NCBI GenBank assembly: GCA_902984215.1
Contig: CADWAF010002436.1
Coordinates: forward strand, 1 to 15,436
DNA length: 15,436 nt
Direction: 5' to 3'
Source of the DNA: Willaertia magna
Taxonomy: Eukaryota > Heterolobosea > Eutetramitea > Acrasida > Naegleriidae
Under the pieces are notes generated by a model. That model was not told the DNA's origin. It worked only from the letters and a program-made list of their open reading frames with translations, and did no database searches. Each line of letters opens with the position of its first letter. The stretch's first letter is position 1. A program made the position numbers and the translations under genes. Of this stretch, positions 9,065-15,436 are shown piece by piece.

Positions 9065-10071
9065 ATGAAATATTTAGAATTCCAAGAACTCTGGCCTTAT
9101 AACAATTTGTTAGATGGTCATGATTTAGGATGTACATACCTCTTTGGCAAGATAGAGGCTTATTATTGTAAGTATTATAATCTTATTCATTGCCGATCAT
9201 CTAACTAAAACTTAATTCTTAAGCCAAACAAACTTCCCAAGATAAAAAACTAACTATGGAAATTGAAAATCGAATTAATCGCGAAACTAGAAGTTCCTCT
9301 CCCCAGACGTCATCACCTCTTCAGTATCTTAGTAAATCGGCAGGCCATCAGAACAATAACAATCATCCCTCTCAGGCGAAGGCTAAACAACAACATCTGA
9401 CTGTAGGTAGTTGGCATGGAAATGGTATTGCAATTCCATCAAATCAAGTTCCCGATATCAGTCCTCCAGCCTTGTCCCCACCAGGCTTTTATGATTTCTC
9501 CCCACAACTTCATGATGATCCATTTGGTAACGATAAAGAAAATAGGCAAACATTTGTTAATTTAATTTCAACTTTAAATCTTTCTTATCCTGATTATGAT
9601 TTTAGTAATGTAACTCCACAATTTTTCATACGATTGTCCATTCAAGAAGCCCTAACGAATATTAATAATAGTTTGAGAGAAGTGTTAGGTAATGATAGAT
9701 TTAATTCCTTGTGGAATATTATTAATGAAATTATTGATTTACCTCACTGTGAGGTTTATAGTTACATTCCGGATCAAAATCAAGATGACCCTTTGGCTGA
9801 TCCTCTCTCTTTAGGAGGGGGAAAGCTTTGGACGTGGAATTACTTCTTTGTTAATAATAGAGTGAAACGTTTGGTCTTCTTTACTACATACGGCAAGTCA
9901 AAGTCAGCAGCATTACAGGACTTGGATGACGAAGGTATGATGGTGGGCGAAGAATATGGTTCCGATGGTGAATACGATTATTACTATGGCTCAAAGAATG
10001 TTCACCACAACAACGAAGAGGAGGAGGAATATCAAGAACACGAAATGATGGATTCCTTTGATGATTTATAG
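9065..10071 (+). CDS. MAF1: Maf1, RNA polymerase III repressor (two exons)
   Basis: Maf1 binds RNA polymerase III and blocks transcription of tRNA and 5S genes under stress. Target-of-rapamycin-type kinases control it in known species. Exons 9065-9167 and 9224-10071 give 951 nt, or 316 residues. Exon 1 encodes the family N-terminus MKYLEFQELW...LFGKIEAYY. Splicing a 56-nt intron continues it as SKQTSQDKKLT, matching the IESYSCK...DKK region of Maf1. A linker with Ser-Pro sites follows (residues 60-127); such sites are phosphorylated in other Maf1 proteins. The core has STLNLSYPDYDFS (150-162), LWNIINEIIDLPHCEVYSYIPD (197-218) and LWTWNYFFVNNRVKRLVFFT (236-255). The tail is acidic (Glu/Asp/Tyr-rich, 267-316), as in other Maf1 proteins. 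A start at 9256 would delete a conserved segment. It lies between inverted pairs of tRNA genes, its own class of targets. Confidence 0.94.
9168..9223 (+). other. Intron of MAF1
   Basis: 56 nt, GTAAGT...TTAAG, phase 1, with an in-frame stop inside. It is the shortest intron in the window. Confidence 0.85.
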
Positions 10072-10787
10072 GCTTTTTTCAGAAAGCTTCTAGAACAACA
10101 ACAATACGAAAACTATTCGTTTTGCTGTTTTATGTTCTTGAGTGGAGGTATTGATTTTCATTCAATTACCACCCTTCCCCCTCATAGTTGTTGCCATATA
10201 TATTCCCTTTTGTCAAAAATCCTTCAAAGCCTAGCCCGTAATTGCATACGGTACTTCTGGTTTTGCCTTTGTATTATTTATTCAATAAACAACATTTATA
10301 TTCAAATACTTGTTTAAAGAACGACATGAGAGTACAGGTGTAATCTAAAAAGACGGAACACCAAGAGGAATAGAAAAATTGCTAAAATAAATGTAAGGGT
10401 TCTTATGCCCGTTTACCTATACTTACATTTTATTTCTTTTTTTTTCTGATGATTTTTTTAAATACCTGCGTTACAACAACTAAATACTCGATTTTTGACT
10501 GCACAAACCAATACGCATAAGAAAAGGCCAGCCAGATTTTAAACCAAGATTTGCGTGAAACTAAACCCTCGGCTTAAAGAACATGCAATAGCCTATGTAT
10601 TATTAAATAATCTTTGATCATTGTAACATGCATTGACCCAAAAAGCACTGCCAAAAAGAAAAAAATAAAAACACACGCCAAGCTAAAATCAATTCAAAAA
10701 ACTTTAATGCTAACTAATACTCCTAACAACGCGATACATACAACATTCCATTAAAAACCAGTCAATGTACATTTATTACGAAACAAT
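10072..10787. other. MAF1 3' flank and intergenic
   Basis: There is no supported gene. An AATAAA at 10284-10289 is a possible polyadenylation signal for MAF1. A 14-base arm at 10384-10397 pairs with 10422-10435 (one-base slip) around a 24-nt loop, making a stable hairpin. The rest is AT-rich without clear structure until the tRNA repeat arm begins at 10788. Confidence 0.5.
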
Positions 10788-10824
10788 CACTATTCTGTTT
10801 TATTCTTGCAACGATATTCAGCAA

Positions 10825-10898
10825 GCAGCGGTAGATCAGTTGGTTAGATCGTAAGCCTAACACGCTTAAGGTCACGAGTTCAAGCCTCGTTCGCTGTA
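10825..10898 (+). tRNA. tRNA-Val (anticodon AAC), right copy
   Basis: 74 nt, identical to the left copy on the opposite strand. The anticodon stem TAAGC/GCTTA encloses the loop CTAACAC, and the T arm is ACGAG-TTCAAGC-CTCGT. The acceptor has G-U wobbles at 1-72 and 7-66. No intron. Confidence 0.93.
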
Positions 10899-10903
10899 GT
10901 CGA

Positions 10904-10912
10904 TTTTGTTTT
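10904..10912 (+). terminator. Pol III terminator of tRNA-Val (right copy)
   Basis: TTTTGTTTT starts 6 nt beyond the tRNA. The sequence is conserved in both arms. Confidence 0.55.
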
Positions 10913-11000
10913 ATCCAACAATTACCAAACAAGCCCCCAAATTAACGTTTTGCTCAGCCCATAATTCAGCTGTCTTTATGATGACAGCAATTAATCAACA

Positions 11001-11073
11001 GGTGCTTTAGCTCAGTCGGTAGAGCGTTGGTCTAATAAGCCATTGGTCACAGGTTCGATCCCTGTAAGCACCA
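11001..11073 (+). tRNA. tRNA-Ile (anticodon AAU), right copy
   Basis: 73 nt, identical to the left copy. The acceptor GGTGCTT/AAGCACC, D stem GCTC/GAGC, loop CTAATAA and a consensus B box GGTTCGATCCC are all present. The conserved TTTTGCTCAGCCCATAATTC upstream is shared between arms and may be an external promoter element or just common descent. Confidence 0.95.
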
Positions 11074-11078
11074 TTAAC

Positions 11079-11084
11079 TTTTTT
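11079..11084 (+). terminator. Pol III terminator of tRNA-Ile (right copy)
   Basis: Six T in a row, 5 nt after the tRNA 3' end. Confidence 0.7.
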
Positions 11085-11120
11085 GTTTTAAATGCTTTAT
11101 GATTTGAAGTTGTTAATTTA

Positions 11121-11359
11121 TAGGATTGTTAGAGATATTAGAAGAACTATATTTAGATATTAGAAAATGCAAATAACATTACGGGCAACTGTTTATAATA
11201 TTTTTCTAATTTAAAAAAACTAAACTTAAATTTAGTGGAATCTTTTGACATTAACAATTTTTAACACAATTACAAGAATTGCATTTAAAAGGAAATGTTT
11301 ACAATCTTTTTAAATATTTGCCAAAAAAATTTAAAATTTTAACAATAAACTGTAAAATT
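11121..11359 (+). pseudogene. LRR gene fragment downstream of tRNA-Ile, right copy
   Basis: Pieces in different frames read LEILEELYLDIRKC, LNLNLVESFDINN, LTQLQELHLKGN and LPKKFKILTINCK, with stops and frameshifts between them. These are LRR-like strands of a dead gene. An 81-codon frame (11279-11524) overlaps the end but only its first 27 codons are LRR-derived. The remainder runs into unrelated sequence, so I do not call it a gene. It is the counterpart of 1399-1640. Confidence 0.5.
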
Positions 11360-11606
11360 AAATGTTGTCGCTTTAAATTTTACAACTCGCGGCAGGCAAC
11401 TAAAGTTGGAGTTTTAATTCATTTCACCTACAGAAAAACAAAAATACAATTTGTTCAAAATGTTTCTAAGACGACGCAAACTTTCAACTATGTTTTAATT
11501 GTCGTTTCTAAACAGCATAAATAACGGTGAAGAATATTAGAAAAAACATTAATAATATGCGACAGAATTTCAAACAGACCTTAAGGCAAACATTTTATTA
11601 TTGCAT

Positions 11607-13928
11607 TTACACATTAGCTTTCATTTGCATGGCCTTTATAGTTTCCCATTCCTGAAAACGTGATGTTTGTTGCAGTCTTGAATAAGTATCAGATAAATTC
11701 ACAATAATATCATTCATTAAAATCTCATCTACCTTTCCATATTCAACGCCACCAATCTCTTTCTCTTCAGTTGTGAATCTCTTTCCTTCTTCTTTCAATT
11801 CCATTTCCATTAAACAATCTTTTCTAACTGTCAATAATTCCATAAACTGTTTCTTTGTAGCTGAAGGTAAATTAATTTCATAAGCTGAATAAGTTTTAAT
11901 AAATTGATCATAAATATATTGCAATTCTGTAAATGTGACAAATCCTTTTCTCTTTAATTCCATTAACTTTTCATATAAAACAATATTTTCTAAAGAAAAT
12001 TCCTTTTCACAATATTCTTTCAATAAATTAAAAAAAGAAATGTCAGATAACAAACTATCGAACTCTCCCTGTTGATTATTGTTACTATCTATACTATTAT
12101 TTTTCTTCAATTTTTTGTAAACTTTTAATTTAATAACTTTAACAATCTCAATAACCATAGCGGTTCCACCACAAAGAAAATATCCAACAATGCCCATAAC
12201 CATTCTGAACAATCCAACTAAGGCTTCAACTCGTGTAGGTGCTAGAAAGGGGCCTAAAAGAATTAATAATAAAACTATAGACATCATATCAATTCTTACA
12301 TAAAAAGGATCATCAAAAAATACAAAATTAAAAAATCCCTTTTTCTTAATAATTTCTCTGTTAAAATAAATGTCAATAACACTAGCAATTAATGAACAAA
12401 ATATTCCTAAAACTATAATTACACCTAAAAATACATTTCTTATAATTTGGAACGAGGATTTTAAATAAATTGTTTTAAAATAAAAGAGACAACTTGGAAA
12501 TAAAATTGTAATGGTTAAAAATGTTAAAATTATTGAAATAAAAATACCCATCCAAGTGGAAGATAAAATTTTATGAAAATAAATTCTTTTTGTGTTTGAA
12601 ATTATACTGTATAAATTTCTTAAATAAAAATATCTGACAATTGTAAATGCATAAACAACCACAATAATAGCAACAGAAACGATTGACAATGTTGAATATA
12701 AAATTGGACTAACTTCATATAAATATTGTCCACTTATAAACATTCTTATCATCACACAAAAAGTGCATAGATAAGGTATTGTTAATCGTTTTAAAATTGA
12801 TTTCTTACTCCACATAAAAATTAAACTAAGATACATTAAAAATCCTGAGAAAACTGCAACGTAATGGAAGTATTCGCTATCTATTAAAGGTTCATAAAGA
12901 CATATTGAGGAAGAACATTGATAACAAGTGAAATTAAATAAGTGAGGGGTAATTGTGAGGAAAGTGTTTGTTTCGTTATTAAATATTATTGATAATAACC
13001 TGTTGTTATAGTTATTTATAGTTTCTTCTTTATATTTTGAAATTATATTAGTCGTAATGTTCAAGTTGAATGATAAACTTTTACTAATTTGTTGTTCTGC
13101 AAAATCATTTAATAACTGTTCTTCATTGGTTGAAATTGACAGCATTCCACTTAAAGATCTCAACCAACAATAATCATGTTTACTATAAATTAAATTACAA
13201 TTCATATTTGTACTGTTTAATTGAAACTGGACACATACATCCAGTAAATCAACAATTTGTTTTACTATTGCTGTTTGATTATAGTCAACCTGGTTTAACA
13301 CTAAATAATTTACTGGAATAAGGGGAATAATTGTAAAATCATTAAAGGAAAGTAATTTCTTTTTGCTATCTCTTACTCTTCTTATTTCTTCTGATAATTT
13401 ATCGTCTGTTGTTATCAACACATCTAATTCTCGATTATCCACAAATGGATTTCCAAACATTAAATCTGTCAATAATTCTCCCATAGTTTCAACTTTTGGG
13501 CTACTACTGTTATTATTGTTTGTTGGTGTTAATTGCAAGTATTTTGCAAGTAAAAAATTGGTAATTTCTTTGTAATCTGAACGAACGTACCAATTTTTAG
13601 CACTTAATAGATCTACTGGAGTGTACCACATCCTTTCTTTTAATGCAACAGCCACCAGTGAAACTGTTGAGCCTATTACAATCTTGTTAGAAATTCCACT
13701 TTTCATTTCTTTTAATAATTGGTCTAGAGTCATTTCTTGCAATGTTGGTGTAGGTTCTTCAGAAAAGGACGTTATTAATTTGTTTGCAAGGTTATTGTTT
13801 TCATTTAGTTTGGAATAAACGTAGTCAGTTGAAAGAAATAAGAAGAGAAAGATTAGTGGTATTAATTGGGGCTGGAATGACAGCATCGTTGAAGTCGTTT
13901 TTTTTAAGCTATGACAGGCCAGCAACAT
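11607..13928 (-). CDS. Seven-helix membrane protein with binding-protein-like ectodomain and C-terminal RGS domain
   Basis: Intron-free, 773 residues. A hydrophobic signal sequence (22-35) leads to an extracellular region of about 310 residues with many N-glycosylation sequons. Residues 80-230 (NKIVIGSTVSL, then ELDVLITTDDKLSEEIR, then FTIIPLIPVNYLVLN) follow the pattern of type-2 periplasmic binding proteins such as phosphate-binding PstS. A Cys-rich CYQCSSSIC (335-343) precedes seven membrane helices at about 354-373, 383-400, 409-436, 457-484, 497-521, 544-562 and 569-598. Residues 623-760 form an RGS domain (FDSLLSD, FFNLLKEYCEKEFSLENIVLYEKL, YEINL), a family that speeds GTP hydrolysis by G-alpha subunits. 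The order 7TM then RGS recalls plant RGS1. A role as a receptor that switches off G-protein signalling on ligand binding is inference. Met15 (13886) is an alternative start. Confidence 0.85.
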   Translation of the reverse strand: MLLACHSLKKTTSTMLSFQPQLIPLIFLFLFLSTDYVYSKLNENNNLANKLITSFSEEPTPTLQEMTLDQLLKEMKSGISNKIVIGSTVSLVAVALKERMWYTPVDLLSAKNWYVRSDYKEITNFLLAKYLQLTPTNNNNSSSPKVETMGELLTDLMFGNPFVDNRELDVLITTDDKLSEEIRRVRDSKKKLLSFNDFTIIPLIPVNYLVLNQVDYNQTAIVKQIVDLLDVCVQFQLNSTNMNCNLIYSKHDYCWLRSLSGMLSISTNEEQLLNDFAEQQISKSLSFNLNITTNIISKYKEETINNYNNRLLSIIFNNETNTFLTITPHLFNFTCYQCSSSICLYEPLIDSEYFHYVAVFSGFLMYLSLIFMWSKKSILKRLTIPYLCTFCVMIRMFISGQYLYEVSPILYSTLSIVSVAIIVVVYAFTIVRYFYLRNLYSIISNTKRIYFHKILSSTWMGIFISIILTFLTITILFPSCLFYFKTIYLKSSFQIIRNVFLGVIIVLGIFCSLIASVIDIYFNREIIKKKGFFNFVFFDDPFYVRIDMMSIVLLLILLGPFLAPTRVEALVGLFRMVMGIVGYFLCGGTAMVIEIVKVIKLKVYKKLKKNNSIDSNNNQQGEFDSLLSDISFFNLLKEYCEKEFSLENIVLYEKLMELKRKGFVTFTELQYIYDQFIKTYSAYEINLPSATKKQFMELLTVRKDCLMEMELKEEGKRFTTEEKEIGGVEYGKVDEILMNDIIVNLSDTYSRLQQTSRFQEWETIKAMQMKANV

Positions 13929-14134
13929 TTCAGTGGCAACTCTTCAATCTAAGCAGATTAATTCGAAAATCAGAAGGTTAAAACACCTCCTATTACTAAA
14001 TTAGCCATGCGTTGGAATTGGTTCTGAGATTTCAATACCAAAAAAGTAACAAGTGACTCCTAAACATTTCAAATAAAATCATTCTCGAGAACTTAATTCC
14101 TTCGATAATAATTGTAGCACTGAATTATAATTAG

Positions 14135-15394
14135 TTATCTTTTGTTTTCTGCCTTTTCAAAATATTTTTCATACAGTTTTCTAAGGGGTAACAGTGCAGA
14201 ATCTACTTCACTGCTCTGTAAAGTATCATAATTTATCGTTGTTTGGGTTTTTTCGTTTGTATAACTGGTGCTGTTAGTAAAAAAAGATTCCTCAATAATG
14301 TTAAAAGAGTTTTGTGATTGATTTTCTTCTTGACTGAAGTTGCAAAAGTCAGAAATAATTTCAGATTCGTTTAGTATTGTCTCCATTTTCACTCTATCAT
14401 TAAATTCTACTTTCTTTTCTTTATGTGGAACTATAGAGGACGAACTGGTAGAATCCGAATTGAACGAGTAAGTTTTTTTTGAATCTTTAAGGTAAACCTC
14501 TACTTTCTCTATATTATCAGTTAAACCAATTATTCGCAAAGCAATTTCATTTGGATTAGAGGGGCTATTCACTTCAACAGCTGCCTCATTAACAACTGTT
14601 TCTGTTGTACAAATATCCTTAGTTACCGAGGGCACCGCGGAAGTTCTTGAATTATTATTACTTATATTGTTATTATCAACCAGTATACTAGTTTGACATG
14701 AAATTTCTTTCTTTTCTTTAGCCCTTTTATCTTTTACAAAATTACATTCTTCCTCTGTAGTTATATTATCTGTGAAATTATCTGTAGTTTCGTATTCTTC
14801 TGTAAAAACACTATCGTACAGCGTACAGTTAGATTTAGTGTCTGAGCAACTGCAATCAGTTAAACAAGTAGTACTGCTCTCATCTCTCTTGTTAAAAGCT
14901 TTATTCTTCCTCGTGCCTTGTACCAATTTCTTACTATTTACAGTTGTTGAGGATGGGATTGTGGCACTTTTTGGTCTTGCTTTCTTTGGATTGGAATTCC
15001 ATGGCGGTTTTTCTGTCGTTTTTTGGCCCTTTTCTCTTTGCAAATCTGTTTTTCTAGTTGACTGCGTGGAAGTTGATTTCAGTAAGGAAGTTGGTTTTTT
15101 GGATAATTGTTTTGGGGTAATATTCTTTTTTAACTCTTGATTTAAAGAATTTCTCTTTGTTGCAGAAGGGTTTGGAGATTTAGATATACAATTAACAGTT
15201 TTCCTGGGTTTAACAGAAGAAATATCAGACAGCTGTTCTGTTTGCTCAGTTGTTGTTGTCAGGGAAGTGACCTCAGCTGTTGTCATTGATAAATCATCCA
15301 ACATACTATTTGTGATTACAGGTCTGTGATTTAAATACTTATTATTATATTTGTTTAATGATGCAAATAATATATCTGAATTTTCATCGCCCAT
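14135..15394 (-). CDS. Ser/Thr/Lys-rich protein of unknown function, probably disordered
   Basis: A 419-residue reading frame with no family I recognise. Residues 60-170 are strongly basic and rich in Ser, Thr, Pro and Lys (KPRKT, KSPNPSATKRNS, KKARPKSATIP), as in microtubule- or nucleic-acid-binding disordered tails. Residues 177-220 hold a small Cys cluster (CLTDCSCSD) and an acidic Thr/Glu stretch. Residues 282-312 (EIALRIIGLTDNIEKVEVYLKDS) are the only part that looks folded. The C-terminus LLPLRKLYEKYFEKAE (401-416) is probably helical. The first Met here is at 15394. The window edge reads GTAAG on this strand, so an upstream exon and an intron joining inside or before this frame are possible, for example at an AG near 15376. 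It lies head-to-tail upstream of the 7TM-RGS gene, with a 206-bp gap. Confidence 0.6.
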   Translation of the reverse strand: MGDENSDILFASLNKYNNKYLNHRPVITNSMLDDLSMTTAEVTSLTTTTEQTEQLSDISSVKPRKTVNCISKSPNPSATKRNSLNQELKKNITPKQLSKKPTSLLKSTSTQSTRKTDLQREKGQKTTEKPPWNSNPKKARPKSATIPSSTTVNSKKLVQGTRKNKAFNKRDESSTTCLTDCSCSDTKSNCTLYDSVFTEEYETTDNFTDNITTEEECNFVKDKRAKEKKEISCQTSILVDNNNISNNNSRTSAVPSVTKDICTTETVVNEAAVEVNSPSNPNEIALRIIGLTDNIEKVEVYLKDSKKTYSFNSDSTSSSSIVPHKEKKVEFNDRVKMETILNESEIISDFCNFSQEENQSQNSFNIIEESFFTNSTSYTNEKTQTTINYDTLQSSEVDSALLPLRKLYEKYFEKAENKR

Positions 15395-15436
15395 TGTAGT
15401 CCTTGTAATGTTTGAAAGGGTACTGTCAGAACTTAC

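Larger units (their letters stand above)
10788..11359 (+). repeat. Right arm of the inverted repeat carrying tRNA-Val, tRNA-Ile and an LRR relic
   Basis: This is the inverted copy of 1399-1954. It shares about 37 nt of upstream flank (conserved CACTATTCTGTTTT), both tRNAs and 286 nt downstream. Compared with the left arm, it has an insertion of about 17 nt in the tRNA-Val/tRNA-Ile spacer. The homology stops abruptly at 11359. Confidence 0.9.

Noticed and set aside
9256..10071. MAF1 as a single-exon protein starting at 9256
   Set aside because: It would lack the conserved N-terminal segment that a well-formed upstream exon supplies in frame.
10132..10317. 61-codon frame after MAF1
   Set aside because: It lies in the MAF1 3' flank, overlaps an AATAAA and has no recognisable protein pattern.
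11279..11524. 81-codon plus-strand frame starting in LRR-like sequence
   Set aside because: Only the first 27 codons are LRR-derived. The frame crosses the end of the inverted repeat into unrelated sequence, and upstream LRR pieces are in other frames. It fits a relic, not a gene.
14772..15140. 122-codon hydrophobic plus-strand frame
   Set aside because: It is antisense to the Ser/Thr/Lys-rich gene. Hydrophobic content arises from the complement of Lys/Glu/Asn codons.

Overview
The window comes from a eukaryotic nuclear genome. It is strongly AT-rich (by eye well under one third G+C). It has short GT-AG introns of 56 to 142 nt with GTAAGT or GTATGT donors, eukaryotic tRNA genes without encoded CCA, Asn-rich insertions in proteins, and a seven-helix receptor fused to an RGS domain. 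Together with F-box/leucine-rich-repeat relics, this suggests a free-living amoeboid protist. A heterolobosean (Naegleria or Willaertia type) is my first guess and a dictyostelid the alternative. The sequence alone does not settle this.

Left end (1-2000): the tail of a leucine-rich-repeat (LRR) gene, then a small secreted protein with three antistasin-like cysteine repeats. Next comes a broken F-box/LRR gene on the plus strand, a second LRR relic on the minus strand, and two minus-strand tRNA genes, Ile(AAU) and Val(AAC).

Middle (2000-10800), minus strand: a secreted protein of unknown function; a four-exon hexameric-type glutamate dehydrogenase (probably NADP-linked) with a long charged N-terminal extension; and a two-exon DUF924 protein. 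The DUF924 gene is divergent from a Dnmt2/TRDMT1-type methyltransferase on the plus strand, across a 54-bp gap of almost pure A/T. Downstream on the plus strand is MAF1, the RNA polymerase III repressor. Its first 34 complete codons lie on a short upstream exon that a single-frame reading misses.

Right end (10788-15436): an inverted second copy of the tRNA-Val/tRNA-Ile pair together with its LRR relic, then two minus-strand genes. One is a 7TM-RGS receptor-like protein whose ectodomain resembles a periplasmic binding protein. The other is a Ser/Thr/Lys-rich protein of unknown function that may have a 5' exon outside the window.

The most striking structure is the inverted duplication of the tRNA cassette (1399-1954 against 10788-11359). 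The tRNA genes are identical in the two copies, and the flanking dead LRR sequence is about 95% identical by eye. The 8.8 kb between the arms holds five protein genes. Two of these belong to tRNA biology: a Dnmt2 homologue, whose family methylates tRNA, and MAF1, which represses tRNA transcription. The spatial association is seen directly; any functional link is inference.
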